Shown: positions 9,215-22,497 of the stretch, piece by piece
How the letters are laid out: the number at the start of each line of letters is the position of its first letter
Numbering within the stretch: the first letter of the stretch is position 1
Assembly (NCBI GenBank): GCA_021234155.1
Contig: JAJEKV010000113.1
Coordinates: 2,650,325-2,714,324, forward strand
From: Isoetes taiwanensis
Lineage: Eukaryota; Streptophyta; Lycopodiopsida; Isoetales; Isoetaceae
Length of the DNA stretch: 64,000 nucleotides
Reading direction: 5' to 3'
The notes under the pieces: model-generated
What the model saw: the letters and a program-made list of their open reading frames with translations, nothing else
Database searches by the model: none
What the model was told of the DNA's origin: nothing
Translations under genes and position numbers: made by a program

Positions 9215-9808
9215 ATGCATCGTAAATAATAAGAGTTACCGATGATGAGATCACCTTTCTGTTCTCTAGGACGTGGTGTTCTGTCAATGTTGACATGACC
9301 ATGACTTGCTCGGACAGCATATAGTTTATAGGCCGCGTTCATCTCGGCTACAATGGGAACTTGACCATTCCCTATGCTCCAATGAATGGCAAACCATAGG
9401 CATGATAGGTTCCCTGGTAGACAGAGTTTTCTTTTATTATAGGGGGGTGGTCCCTTCAACCACAATTTAATAATCATGTATACTGATATACTGACATATG
9501 CAGGCCAATGAGCAGTACGTGACCTGCCCATGTTAGAGGGTTGCTGATGGCCCGAACTCTTCAGTTTTATTTTGTCTACACGTCTTGTTTGTCTTACTCT
9601 TATGTTGACAGTGGCCTTCGGTCCTTGAACTTTTTGGATTATCATAATCATGTGAAATGCACCTCGGTGCTTAAGCTATTTTAAACTTTAAAGTTTTTAA
9701 TATATATTACCTTCGGAAATAAGGAATTACCTTCCTTCATAATGTCATATCCTATAGGTGTATCTAACTCTAATGCTGAGGACAGCATTAATTCTAAGGA
9801 GGGGAGAA
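9215..9808 (+). other. Gypsy 3' untranslated region and polypurine tract
   Basis: The interval between the chromodomain stop and the LTR has no credible plus-strand gene. It ends in the polypurine tract AAGGAGGGGAGAA (9796-9808) that primes plus-strand DNA synthesis. An antisense frame of 175 codons (9124-9651, minus) is open but has no recognisable content. Confidence 0.7.
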
Positions 9809-10421
9809 TGTGACGTTCCAAGTATTGATACGGTATAAATACATTGACACGTCACCCAGCATAGGTACGCCACCAGGGGGTATGGTAACCTAGGGGGGGT
9901 TGACCTAAAAGGGATTTAATTAGCTATGTTAATTTAATCATTAAGGATAATAACCTATGATTAAGGAAATTAATAATTAAGAAAGATAATTAAGCAAATT
10001 ATGGTTTGGGAAGGCGCCACCTGGACAAACTCGATTGGCCAGCATGGGGATTACTAATTGGATCCAATAAGGTGGATCACCACCCCCATATCAACCTTAA
10101 TCGACCCAGCTGAGTGCCCAAGGAGCAGTTGAGCGCCCAAGAACTGTTGTTGACCTCACCAAATCACTGAACAATCACTAGCTGACGCTGCCACCCAGTT
10201 ACAGCACTATGGAAGCACCTCACGATAATGGCTCCAGCCGAAACACGGGTTAGTAGTAGTTTAGCTTGTGAATTGTAGGATAGTACTTCAGTACTCTTTT
10301 CTGATTGCCTTGTTGAGATTAACCCTTCTCTGGTAAGTAGGATTACATTTCAATTATGAATGGTGCTCTGTTACGAAATGATTGATGTATCTATGGAGTA
10401 TTTCGGTAGCTTCCATTAAAC
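9809..10421 (+). repeat. 3' LTR of the gypsy element (end tentative)
   Basis: It starts TGTGACGTTCC directly after the polypurine tract, a start typical of plant chromoviruses. The end is placed at ...TTAAACA (10421) because it gives TGT...ACA termini and a 613-bp length. With no 5' LTR in the window this end cannot be verified. Confidence 0.55.
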
Positions 10422-11066
10422 AGGGGTTTAAAGGGGGGGTAGAGACCTCTGAGCTCATATATGATAGTATGCTCCTAGATAGAGCCCTGTAATATTCCCA
10501 GTATATGCGGCCTGTGTGCAAGAGACCACCGGGTCGTAGACGCTATGGTCTGGCTAAGCACCAGAAATGGGACGCAGTGGTGAAGTGGGGGTGGGGTCTT
10601 GCATGAACATAAAAGGCTCCTGAGACTCCTACAGTGGGCTAGGCCTGATAGCCGGTCACGTAGAGGGCCGGGTATGGGTCTGACACTCCCTGGGTGCAGA
10701 GATGTGATCCGTATGGAGCATCTTGCACTTTGAGTAGATTTAGGGTGAGTAAGTTGGGTATGGATGCGGGGGTCGCTGATGCGGCACGTATTCTCTAGCT
10801 CACCCATGGAACCACTGTGATCCTGGAAGGGGACACTTCCCTGACCTGCCTCATCGGACCGGGGCGTCATGAACCCTGGAGTAGGCTCAAAAGGGTGATA
10901 CCGTGAGTCTGCGTCTCCGGAAGGCTATAGCGAAGCCATAGCGTGAATCGACCCATCTGCAAAGTGTGCACAGGAGGGGCGGATGGAGTGGACAACCCTA
11001 GCCGATGTTCTATGTCAGCCAATGCCATGCCAAGACTCGGTCTGCTGATCTCTTGAGGCCCAGCCG
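10422..11066. other. No gene seen between the gypsy LTR and the C2H2 gene
   Basis: Moderately GC-rich text with short open frames on the minus strand that have no recognisable motif. It could hold 3' exons or the 3' UTR of the C2H2 gene, or the real end of the LTR. Confidence 0.4.
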
Positions 11067-12363
11067 TCAGTCGATCCTCACTGGAGTCTGAGCCGGGGTA
11101 GAACCTGAGGTTTGGGGTGTTTTCTTAGTTTTAGATGCATATTCTTTGCCGTTGGTAATTGGATGGATGCGCCACCCTTCGTGGTGGTTATTTATATATG
11201 ATTTATGCTGTGTGCTAATCCTTGTATTCATGCTTCCGCGACGTAGGCGCCCATCGAAGGCGTGGGCCGAATGACACCTCCGTGTCCTTCGCTCGAGCAT
11301 CTCCACGTAGATGGCCCGGGTTAGACCGAGGGCCCTGCCCATGGCAAGATGGATTGCCATGGGAGGGGAAAGTCCCCGTATGTATACGGTCGGGGGTCGT
11401 ATATATTCAGGGAGCGTCACAGCTGTCAAGTCTGCAGTAACCCCTAATCCACGCGCCTCGGCTACCTCTGCGACATCCTCCTCCCCTACCAGCCCTGGGT
11501 CAGTTGCCTCATCCTCAATAGGGAGGTCTCTCTCCTCCTCAACAATACCTCTGCCTCCACCCAACCTAATATGTGTCTGCCGGAATTGGACCTCTAGGCC
11601 CTCATCGCGCACCCTAGTGAGCGTCTGCACTCTATCTGCCATCCAACGTGGTTCTCCCTGTGGGTATCTCGTAGCTAACTCCTCCTGTGAGAATGTCCTC
11701 TCAATGGCCTCCCACTCTGCCACAACCCGTCTGTGGAGTCTAGCCATAAAGTGTGTCTCCTGCTGGGATACTAGAAACTCTACCCTGGAACATCTATCCT
11801 GACCACGAAGGCGGCTCCTCTCCCTCTCTCTCTCGCGTGCCGCCTCGTCCTCCTCGTCCCTCGGACGCACTCTGCGTGCACCACGAGGCCGAGGCACCCA
11901 TGGTACCTCTCCATGCTGCCTCTCGTGGTGCTTCTTCGCGGCATCCATACCTAGACCCCACCCACCCTGGTCTCCTGAAAGCGTGTGTGTGCAACCCTCG
12001 TGCTCACAAAACCATCTATCCTGGGACCTTGTAGGAGCCCCAGGGATGGTGATCAATAATCGACGTATTCTCCAATGCCCAAGGAGCTCGTCCCTAAAGA
12101 AAAAAGCGATGGACAAAAAAAAAAAAAAAAAAAAAAAAAATTGGACGTAAGGGAATAACATTACGTTTCCTCTATGTACCAATAGAAGTAAGAGAACAAC
12201 AGATAAGCTCATACTATGGGACTAACCTAAACTTATACCCTAAACCCTAAGCTTATACTAGGGACTAACCGGTCAGGCACGAAGGTCCTAATCGGCTGTG
12301 GAACTGGTGGTACCGCGCCCTCTGCGTCCCCTTCTTCTCCCCCAATTTCCCGCCATATCTGTA
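11067..12363 (-). CDS. Intron-containing C2H2-like zinc finger protein, function unknown
   Basis: Two exons are readable on the minus strand. The upstream one (about 12363-12270, IWREIGGEEGDAEGAVPP...) ends at a GTTAGT donor. A 176-bp intron (12269-12094) ends in a long T tract and CTTTAG. The large exon from 12093 begins DELLGHWRIRRLL, and the split codon CG|G joins in frame. The finger WFCEHEGCT...KKHHERQH has a long loop, and is followed by a basic and acidic stretch and helical text (RRVVAEWEAIERTF). The 5' end is open (an acceptor-like CATACAG precedes the first exon) and the last codons near 11250-11067 may be intron read-through, since a GTGTCA donor occurs near 11280. Family not recognised; host gene or a transposon gene. 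Confidence 0.5.
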
Positions 12364-13352
12364 TGAAATGATTACAAAAGAACCATAAGCATATAATTTA
12401 TTTGAAACATATGAGAAAAACTGCTGACAAAAAAAAACCTAGCAAATTTTGAGCACAATGAGAACGAAGAAGAACTTCCCATCAAACAAATCATAATTGT
12501 GAATGAATTGGCTAGTTCGCATTTAGTTTTCTATTTCGTTTTACATTTGGTTTCACATTTGGTTCAGCCCTTTTCTATTTTGCTACAGAAAAGCCCCAGT
12601 TAGTCATCTAAAAACCTTATTGCTGTTAGAGACATAGCTACAGTATAGTATGATAGTATGTCCTAGTAGATGGAATGTAACAAACCTTGAGGATGAGATT
12701 ATTTTTTGACCAAACTAATGTTCGCGCTTGAGGGTAATTGCCATTTGCAGGATTTATATGTTACAGGCTGGCTGCACAAAGTTCCAAAAGTTCTAGGTTG
12801 GGAGAGCACCATTTTTTAGGGTCATAAAACTTGTGATCTGGTCTGTATACCATTGTGCCATCTGTTATCTGCATGTGTTGGTCTGCATACCAGCATATCT
12901 TTCATGTATATTTTGCCATTTGTCATCCATGTGTTCCAATCTGCGTACCAGCACTGTCGCTGTGTATATTCCGCCATCTGTCATCTAGCCATGACCATTT
13001 ACATATGAGAAGAAATAGAGATGCAATAAAATGGCACTTGGAGTGCTTCTGTATTAATATTTAAACATGTTACATGTACAGTTCTGGGTTTGATTGCTCC
13101 AAAACCCAAGTGTTTTTGATATTTTTCAATGGCAATGAAAACTTCAAAGGATTGATGATCTGCCCAATTGATAAATGCGCTCCACCTTCAAGCATTCAAG
13201 ATGCAATTACTTATCTCCTAATTGCATCCAAAGACAGCTATAATGGATAAGATGGAGAAATTATTCTACCTTCTTTTGTGCTCCAAGCTGCAGCTCAAAA
13301 ACAGGCCCTCGTGAAACTCAAAATCCGCCTTTGCCTATGCCAAGATCAATTA

Positions 13353-13466
13353 TTATAACCAGCTTACAAGCTTGTTGCCTGCCTCTTTAATGAACTTTTC
13401 CAACGCCGCCGCTGTCGAAGCATAGGCAGTGTTAATTGAAATAGATTGCAGCTCGCCTTTAGCCAT
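13353..13466 (-). CDS. Possible 37-codon peptide or terminal exon
   Basis: A short minus-strand frame begins ATG GCT AAA GGC and ends TAA, with protein-like composition (INTAYASTAAALEKFIKEAG, amphipathic). It is too short to identify; it may be the last exon of a decayed gene. Reported because it is more protein-like than its AT-rich surroundings. Confidence 0.15.
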   Translation of the reverse strand: MAKGELQSISINTAYASTAAALEKFIKEAGNKLVSWL

Positions 13467-14791
13467 TCAATCAACGATCTTATTGACAAGTAAACATAAA
13501 AAGGGAAAGAAAGGGGAAAGTAAACAGAAAACAATTAAAACAAAAAAATCATAACAATGCTGGCTTATACCTCTTCAAAGTCATTCAGCTACCAAGGACT
13601 CATCCCAAACAGAAAGAAGAATAGAGAACAAAACAAGCAGAAAAATAAAAACACAAATACAAATACAAATCTACAATAGAAGCCAAATCTACCATGAACT
13701 CGGCCCTTTTTACCAAATCTACCATGAACATTGCTAGCCATGACAGTCCCTTTCTATTGGTCCTGATAATAGTAATAGTTTCATGTGTCTAAAAACCGGC
13801 ACTCCAATAATTAGAAGTACCTACTGGATTATCTCCCCACAGAGTAGAATAGCCAGATACAATTAGCAGTAAGCCCAGTAAAGCTGCTGCAAACAAGTGA
13901 TTACCTTTGGATCATCAGGCACAAACTTAAATGCATCAAAATTCACATCTAATAAAGAAAGTGTTATTGCTTCCTAAATCCGGAAGTCACATTCTCCGAA
14001 GGTTACCAATTTCTTTGCTCCATCAATTCTGGAATTTCACAGTTTTGTAACCCGGAACCAGAAAAGCCCAAAAATTCAACTATGGTTTTTGTATTGAGGC
14101 CTGTAGACTATTTGATCTCTATAGATGATAAATATCAATTCAATTCAACCATACATGAAAGCATTTACACTTGCAATAGCTTACAAAGGTATTACAACTG
14201 ATGGGGCGCTAATAGTTTTGTCAAGACAAGAGCTACAAGTGAATCATTCGGATTAGAGCTACAAAAGGGCAAAGGCTGGAAAAAACAGCGACAGATTATG
14301 AAGGGAAGAAGAGTCGGCAGAAATAGAAGATCTTGGCAGTGATCTGTGAATAAATTTGTGATTCAATTCGAACTTGGAGGCGAAACTGATTAACTAGTTG
14401 TGGAACGAAAAATAAATAAATTTCTCATACGAAATTAGCTTTGGGAGAAATCAGCTTTTTTGACGTACCTGATTGGATTTAAGCCCTGGTTCGAATTCAA
14501 ATGTCCTGGTTTTGAATTTAAGCCCTGCTTCGAATTCCTCCAAGTTCGAATTCAAATAACCTGGGGTTTTGTCAATCAGTTAAAAAGCAAAAAAAAAAAA
14601 AAAAAAAAAAAAATAGAAGCGAAAGTGGCCCTTCTCTGTACCTGATATTCGGCAGACAGTCCCTTCTCTGATAATCCGCAGACAGCTCCGTCTAACCTTT
14701 GTAAAAATCAGACTCTTCAAGGACCGATGTTTCTGCAGGCATCGATCATGCCCGCTTGCTTTTAGCAGCGGTAATTGCAAGCCGCAGAGCC

Positions 14792-14909
14792 GAACTCCTT
14801 TTGGGTTTCTATGCCAGCAAAGAATTTAGCCAGCTTGAACTGCAACCTCCGAACTCCTTTTGGGTTTCTATGCCAGCAAAGAATTTTGCCATCTTGAACT
14901 GCAACTTGA
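14792..14909 (+). repeat. 59-bp tandem duplication
   Basis: GAACTCCTTTTGGGTTTCTA starts at 14792 and again at 14851. The two copies differ at a few positions. Confidence 0.8.
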
Positions 14910-15960
14910 GTTTCCTGAATAGCTTGAACTATAACCTGTGTTTCTATGAAACGCTTCCTTCATCGCGATCGACTGTAGGCCTTCCTCAATCCGACTCAAT
15001 CGCCATTTGCCAAGAAAACTGCCGGAAGAAGAGTAAGAACCAATTTTCTGGAAAAAGCTCTCCAATCAGAGCCGTAAAAATTTAATTCTAGGCATTAATT
15101 GCCGGTGGATGTCTTCCGGGCTGCAATAGGAAACCTTTCCGGATTTCAGGGAAATTTGGAAGGGTTTCCATCCTGAAATTTGGAAGGGTTTCCGTTTTTT
15201 TTGTTTAATAACCCCAATCGGGGGGAGATGCTGTGAGCGCTTATCTCCCTTTTTACATTATTTTTTGTTACCATGGCCACAAATTGCTTTTTTTTACTTT
15301 TACCTCCTCTTCTATTATTTTTTGTCATGCCTCCCAAATAAGCCTTATAATGGTAACCTTACTTCTTTGAGAAAGTTGTAAACATGCCATACTTTGAACC
15401 ATTGAAGTGATAAAAAGCCCTTTATTTTGTGTCTCCAAACTTTCAACAAACCATTGGAATACGACAGGAAATACATGAGTAAAATACGAAAACAGTCGAA
15501 GGTGTATTGTGAACCCTGTGAACCTAAAATCTAGAAAAACTGCTTAAATCTTGCCATATCACGCGCCATTCGATCTGTCAGTAGCTTATTCCTGGATTCC
15601 CCCGCTCCAGGAGCATAATGATTCTAAATTTAAATCTTAAGATGCTGGAACCAAAAAATCAAAGATTATAAACATGGAAACTGTTTACAGATTTTCTTGA
15701 AGGCCCAGAAGTGTGGAAGCGCCCTTAAGTACTATTGTACATGATTTCTTGAAGATCCCCGAGCTATCTGAGCATTCCTTAGCCATAGACATTGATTCAT
15801 GGCTAAACATCCTTCATAAATTATTTTCCAAGACTTATTACCTGTGTTTATTGCTTGAATAGCATGAACACAATATGATTATGATTATTTGATTGCTACA
15901 TCAATGAAAATTCCCTGTCAAGTTTGAAAATTTAATCGTTCATTACTTTTGCAACTTTTT

Positions 15961-16231
15961 ATTACCAAAACATTGTTACAGAGATCGTTTTCGTGATCCA
16001 AACTACTATTTTATCTCTTATATGATCCTAGACCTATTCAAACCTGTATCAATTGAAATCATGCAAAAAGACCTTATAAAACTCAAGATACAAAAATTTG
16101 GTTGTTGTTTTTCTGTGACAGTCCACTGACAGATTTTTTTTATCGACTTTGAACTCATTTTTTTCTCCCTCGTCCCAGTTCCAAATTAGGACAAACTTTT
16201 TTTGACATATTCCTACAATTTTTATCTGATA
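15961..16231 (+). repeat. Dispersed ~200-bp repeat, left part split by the LINE
   Basis: Shares AGTCCACTG, a CGACTTTGAACTCA-like core and TCCCAGTTCCAAATTAGGAC-like text with 27712-28110 and, inverted, with 54370-54900. The LINE poly(T) begins at 16232, and the repeat resumes at 27712 where it left off. Confidence 0.6.
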
Positions 16232-16592
16232 TTTTTTTTGAAAGTAAGAGTTGGTTTTATCATTAATTATGAAATCTCAAAGTACATAGCAAAAGTATGC
16301 TTTTAGGAGAAGCATATCAAAATTATAGTGAAGTCCAGCAATTGATAACAGAGTGTAAACAGAGCGTAAAATGAAGTCTTCAGTTTAAGGAAGAAGATCG
16401 CTTAGCAACCACCCACAGGAGGATGAAATGGAAGTAGGTAAACAGCAGGTCGCTATTCCGGAACTGAACCGATTCCAACGAGCAAATTGTTGAGGATTCT
16501 CGAAAGATTATAAACCTGCCAAAAATGTAATCCACCAAAAGAGTAAACCAGAACTAATGCTTCTTGGTTTGAAGGCCAAATGGACAGAGATT

Positions 16593-17084
16593 TCAGCAGT
16601 GATCTGAAAAGTAAGAATTGAAGTAGGCATTAAAGGCATCTGTGGAGCCAAAGAAGTATTGGACAAGGGGCCAATTGTGGTAACAGAGACGAAACATATC
16701 CCTGTCCTTCAGAAGAATTAGCAGTGACCCATATAGATCAGCCAGTAACTTATGACTGTAGTACAATGTTCTATATCTTGAGAGCTGAGCTTCTGTGAGA
16801 ATTCGATTATTTGCTGTCAGGAATTTCCACAATAAATGGATCTGGATGACCTCCCTGCAAAATATACTTGCCCACATATCTTCACTTTCCTTGTTGTAAC
16901 TCATACGTCCTCTTTTCATCAGGAATGACTCCATTGAAGTGGCAATGTCATTTTTCATGACTTGATCCCGAGATCTCTGACTGAAAGGAGAGCTGCTGGT
17001 ATCAAATTTATTGCTTCCTTCTCCTCGTAAAAAATTAAGATACTCTAGGATCATCAGAAAGAAATAAGTTAGAGTCCACAACAT
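16593..17084 (-). pseudogene. LINE ORF2 3' extension in a shifted frame
   Basis: A 163-codon frame overlaps the end of the RT frame and continues past it (SYNKESEDMWASIFCREVIQ, TEAQLSRYRTLYYSHKLL). It is most likely the C-terminus of ORF2 after a frameshift near 17040-17080, or a 3' ORF of the LINE. No domain recognised. Confidence 0.45.
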
Positions 17085-19994
17085 TTAGATTGGAAGCAAA
17101 CAAATCATAGTGACCCCTATACAAACCATAGTCTTCCCATTTCCTGTCAAAATTAGCTCCAAATTTCTTTTTATGTGTTGTAGCAATAGTCTCAAAATCA
17201 AACTGAAAGTGCAATTTTATCCAGAAGATGGACACATTTTTTTTACCATATAACACCCGATTCCTTGCTTTCCAAATGTTCCAAAGGGCAATATTAATAA
17301 CTGTATTAGCAAATTTATTATCATGGTTCATAAGGGACATAAGATCCTCATTGATTTCAATCCGGAATTTATCAGAGAACCAAGACCAGAAACCATTTAG
17401 GGTGCTACAGAAGAAAATATGGCACATCTCCTCAGGCCTATTACAAGCTAAAGGGCAAGTAGCAGAAATATTAGGGTTTCTTCTGGACATGGAGACCAAA
17501 TTGTTTAGACTGCCATTAGCAATGAGCCAAATGAAATATGAGACCTTAGGAGGACAATAAGAATGCCAAACATTATGAAATAAACTTTTAAGCTGATCAT
17601 AAGTAATAGACCATTTCAGCATAGCTTTACAGCCCTCATTGTTGGAGGTCATGACATTGTAAACATTTTTCACTTTGTAATCCCCTTTGTCATTTACCCT
17701 CCAGTCACTTTTTCCAGAGTTGACAGATAAGTTTGAGAGGAAGGGTTTGATGAAAGAATAAATTTTCTTATCAGAAGAGGTGCCTCTGATAATACCTTTC
17801 AATCTAGTCCAAGAAATGATTCTACCATATACAAACATGTCTCTGATATAGACTAAACCAGCCTCATGCCATTTCTTATAAATTCTGGGATGTTTTATAG
17901 CAAGGACAGGAGAATTTTGTTCAGTCATGATGGGGTTCCAGAAGATTGGAACATCAGAGTGAAGCTCATCTCTTTCAATGAAATGAAAATTAGGAGAGAT
18001 AGCATTCCAAGCCTTGATGAGATTGTGCATTAGAGGGGAAATGCTAGGGCTTGGCTTCAGTTGATTGAAAGCAGAATGAGGGAACAGATGATGTATTGAG
18101 GGATGACCACAAGGGTGACTTAGAGATATCCAATACCTGATAAAGATATAAGCAGGAGATTGATTCCCATGAATAGCTTTCCAAATGAGTTTACCAGCCA
18201 GAGATTGAGCTTGAATAAAAAGATTCTTGCAACCTAAACCTCCAGAGACTTTAGGCTTACATATGGAATTCCAATTAACCAGATGACTTCCCTTCCAAAT
18301 GAAATTTCTAATTATCTTCTCAAGCTTCAAATAGACATATTTGGGAGCTACTAGAGCAGTGGAAAAGTAGACATGAGAACTGGCAAGAACAGCATTTGCA
18401 ATGATAGATCTACCTGCAAGAGAGAGATAATTTCCATAATTGTTCAGTTTCTTTTTAATTCTCGAAATAATAGGATCCCAGAGGCCTTTGATGCTATGAT
18501 TCAAAGCTATAGGCAACCCCAGTAATTTGGTTGCCTGATTAGAAGGAAGGACATTGATACCAGCTAGAACTGGAGTATTGAGGTCACCAATGATCATACT
18601 TTTACACAAATTCAATTGGATACCAGAGGCAGCAGAAAATTGTCTTAAGATCTTAAGAAAAAGATTGATATTTTGAAGATCAGCATCCAGGAAGGAGAAG
18701 GTATCATCAGCATATTGAAGAATGGAAATACTATCATCAGAATTTGGGAGTTTCAAACCTTTCAACTGAGCAGTATTCTGATAATGAAGAGTGACCCTAG
18801 TTAAGAGTTCAGCAGCCACAAGGAAAAGATAAGGAGCTAGAGGACATCCTTGCCTAACTCCACAAGAGAGAGGAAAGAAGCCAGAAGGGACACCATTGAT
18901 GAGTACTGCAAAATTGGACCTAGAGTTTAAACCATGTATAAGATTCATAAGTTTGGGATGAAAGCCCAATTTAGACATGGCAAAATCCAGGAAATCCCAC
19001 CTCACAGAATCAAAGGCTCTTTTAAAATCCAGCTTGAGAAGAATACAGTTTTGATTCGAGATTTTGTTCCAGTGCAGACCTTCCATAGCAGCCACATAAT
19101 TATCCAAGATATATCTATTTGGAAGGAAGGCTGATTGGTTTTGGCTAATATTTCTTTGAAGGAAGCTTTTGATTCTCATAGCAATGATCTTAGCACAGAG
19201 CTTGTAGGTGGTGTTGGTGAGAGAGATGGGTCTCCAGTCCTGAAACTTGGAAGGATGATCAACTTTAGGAATCAGGGAGATAAAGCCACTGGAAATTGAA
19301 GGATGCAAATGATTATCATTCCAGAAGGCATGGACAAGGGAGATAACATCATTTTTGAGTATATCCCAGAACTTGATGTAAAATTCAGCAGGAAGGCTAT
19401 CTGGCCCAGAAGATTTGCCTTTGCTGAAGGAATTTAGAATCTCATAGATCTCAATGTGAGATGGAATGGCAATGATAGCATCATCCATAATTTCCCTAGG
19501 CTCGGGAAGAATAGAATCCACAATGGAATTAAACTCTTTGGCTTCTGAAGCCATGTTAGGGACAATTGGCTTGTCACTAAAGATATCCATATATCTGCTC
19601 TTGAAGAAATTTGCAATTTCAGAATGAGTACTGTAATTGTTACCTTGATCATCAATAGTCTCAGCAATGGAGTTTCTAAGAACCCTACTCTTGGCAACCC
19701 TGAAGAAGAATTTAGAGGAGCCAGAGTCCATTTCATTAGTATACTTAATTTTACATCTAATAGCTGAGCCCTTAGCTTCCATCTCCTCAATATTCTTAAT
19801 TCTTCTCTCTAAAATTTCCTCACCTACATGAAGATTGTAATTAGACGGATCATTCTGAAGAAGAGACCTAATATCCTTCATATACATTAGGAGCTGATTT
19901 TTTTCCTTGCTTCTCTCCTCATTGATAATTTTAGACCAGTTTTTAATCCACCCTTTGATTTGCTTGATCTTAGAGTAAAACCTTTCATAGAGGG
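17035..19994 (-). pseudogene. LINE ORF2: reverse transcriptase and zf-RVT domain
   Basis: The frame has the first in-frame ATG at 19887, but coding text in the same frame continues upstream to about 19994. Non-LTR RT motifs are plain: LIPKVDHPSKFQDWRPISL, LKLDFKRAFDSVRWDFL, GVRQGCPLAPYLFLVAAELL and the catalytic LQYADDTFSF. Near residue 820 a zf-RVT cysteine/histidine pattern (CPLACNRPEEMCHIFFC) follows, typical of plant L1 elements. It is separated from the endonuclease by a one-base frameshift near 19985-20000. Confidence 0.92.
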
Positions 19995-20849
19995 CAGTTG
20001 ATTACCATCAACCACATTTGAATTATTGGAAAGAGTCTCATAAAAGGATCTGAATTGAGAGCAAAATTTCTCATTTTCCAGCAGTGAGGAATTGAACTTG
20101 TAAGGCGTGCTCCCTTCCCTTTTGATGTTGATGACATGAGAGGTATAAAGGAACTGGGGCTGATGATCAGAGATGGAAGTTCCTTCATCACTTGTAACAT
20201 AGCTGTTGTCCCAGAAGGATGCAGAAGGATTGGAGACATAAAATCTGTCCAGAGTGCAGAAAACTCTAGCTTTATCTTTTTGTTTGTTTGACCAAGTGTA
20301 GGTGGCAGTAGAGGAGGGAATATAGATCAGACTATTATCAGCAATAAGAGTATCCCAATTCTCCCTTTCAGTTCTAGACATATTGATTTTATTTCCCAAT
20401 TTAAGATCCCAAGATGGAGTATTGTTGAAGTCACCAGCAATAATCCAATTTTCAAGAGATTGAGCATTCAGCCAGGAATTCATTTCAGCCCAAATTGGTT
20501 CTCTATCTTTAGGAGAGGTAGGAGCATAGACATTGGTAATGCCAAATCTAGAATTAGAAACCGAGCAAATCATGGCTTGCCAAGCTCTTGAGGGACTGTT
20601 ATAAAAGGAGGAGTGATTGATATCTTTCTTCCAGATAATGGCCATTCCACCACTTGCTCCAGATGAGCTGATCCAAATAGAAGTAGAATTAGGATAAATC
20701 CACTCCCCTAAATTACTACATTCAAAGGAGGGAAGTTTAAGTTCTTGAAGGATAATGATGTCAGCATTATATTGCCTAATTTGAGCAATGGCTCTTCTCC
20801 TTTTTAGAGGGCCTTTAATTCCCCTGAGATTCCAAGAAAGAATCTTCAT
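19887..20849 (-). pseudogene. LINE ORF2 N-terminus: apurinic-type endonuclease
   Basis: MKILSWNLRGIKGPLKRR opens the frame. The catalytic series N (WNLRG), E (LQELKL), Y/D (NVYAPTSPKD), GDFNNTPSWDLK and SDHQPQF matches exonuclease-endonuclease-phosphatase enzymes that nick target DNA for LINE insertion. The last 35 codons are out of frame relative to the RT because of the shift near 19990. It starts 38 bases after the ORF1 stop. Confidence 0.92.
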
Positions 20850-20887
20850 ATCAGTGAGAGAAGAGAGAGATAATAAGAAAGAAGATT

Positions 20888-21161
20888 CTAGAGCCTGATC
20901 TTTCTGGATTTCCTTTTACTTCTAGTATTCTGAGCTGGAGTTTTATTGAAGCCAGATAAAACCACATCATTTCTAGCCCTATCCTTTCTGCCAGATTTTT
21001 TCATAGGTTGGGACTTCACCTGCATAGGGTCAATACTAAGGTTTTCATTTAAGAATTCTTCTTTGCCCCAGTTTTCCTTATCACTCCCATATCCCTCACT
21101 ACCAGAATAATCAGAACAACCCCCTGGGTAGAAATGAAACATAGAATTTTTATAGTTGTTT
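20888..21161 (-). pseudogene. LINE ORF1, C-terminal piece (left of the inserted transposon)
   Basis: Reads NNYKNSMFHFYPGG ... TRSKRKSRKIRL, a Ser/Gly then very basic tail, and ends in a stop just before ORF2. At the 8-bp duplication AAACAACT its reading phase is identical to that of the piece at 24812-25073, so both are one ORF cut by the transposon. The apparent N-terminus 21162-21247 is transposon sequence. Confidence 0.75.
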
Positions 21162-21400
21162 CCCGGGGGGTTCACCCTTCTTTTTCGTAGAAAACATGTG
21201 CGTGGGCGATGAAGGGGTTTTTTCAAACTTCTGAAGTACGTATACATGCGCTATCTCTTACGTTTTGGCGCCCAAGGTGCATGTATTTTCACGGTTCCGG
21301 CAGTGGTTTCTTGCAAGGCTCGGACTTAGAAATACGTTGAGGGATGTCTTGCAATATCTGCTCTCGAATATTCATACAGCTGCACGCTTTCTCATATCAG

Positions 21401-21470
21401 AAGCCCAAGTTCAAAAAAGGCAGTCACACGGATTCCGTTCTTGGTCTTGCATGGAACAATGAGTTTCGGT
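21401..21470 (+). pseudogene. PWP1-like WD-repeat exon fragment
   Basis: After TATCAG (acceptor-like) the text translates KPKFKKGSHTDSVLGLAWNN, matching the WD40 region of plant periodic tryptophan protein 1, a nucleolar chromatin factor. The reading frame loses similarity after EFR. It is a captured fragment inside the TIR transposon, not a gene. Confidence 0.6.
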
Positions 21471-21806
21471 TGTGGTCTCACCTTATTTTGGTTCCTTTTC
21501 TCAACTTCAAAGATTTCATCACAGCTATGAAGGTTGCTCTTTCTTCTATTATCAGGTTCTAGTTGTTACTCAAAAAAAAAATAGAGAGGCCTTTAACATT
21601 TCATTTTATTTGATTATTTCTCCGGCGCGGGCGGTGTTGATATTCTGCAGATATGCTAAAGAAAGCGGTACAACGTGCTCCTTCTTATTATTCTTTATGT
21701 TTGTTGCTTCATTTCAGCTTATCTTTTTCCTTTCATCTCTTAAACAAGATGTTGGCAGTATATAAACAAGATGTTGGTTCGGTCAGTTCTGACAAATTGT
21801 TCCCAG

Positions 21807-22497
<691 letters not shown>

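Larger units (their letters stand above)
1..10421 (+). mobile_element. Ty3/gypsy chromovirus with 5' accessory ORFs (5' LTR outside window)
   Basis: In order: a promoter-like repeat, four accessory ORFs (623-4172), gag with a CCHC knuckle (4432-5895), protease/RT/RNase H/integrase (5896-8679), a C-terminal chromodomain (to 9214), a polypurine tract (9796-9808) and a 3' LTR starting TGTGACGTTCC at 9809. The order PR-RT-RH-IN plus chromodomain defines a plant chromovirus. No copy of the LTR start occurs in the first 4 kb, so the 5' LTR and primer site must lie upstream, or the four ORFs are a neighbouring unit into which the element was read. The gag-pol frame carries two stops and one frameshift, while the four upstream ORFs are intact. 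That the ORFs belong to the element is an inference from position and orientation. Confidence 0.75.
12364..15960. other. AT-rich interval without a recognisable gene
   Basis: Nothing gene-like beyond small items listed separately. Short direct repeats occur: a degenerate ~60-bp repeat at 12835-12985 (CTGCRTACCAGCA ... GCCATYTGTCATC), poly(A) at 14589-14613, and an 18-bp motif AAATTTGGAAGGGTTTCC twice at about 15150-15195. Confidence 0.5.

Noticed and set aside
9834-9840. TATA box in the gypsy 3' LTR (TATAAAT)
   Set aside because: It lies only 25 bp inside the LTR start, leaving almost no U3; probably chance.
20888-21247. 119-residue independent protein
   Set aside because: The first 29 codons are TIR transposon sequence; the rest is the LINE ORF1 tail.
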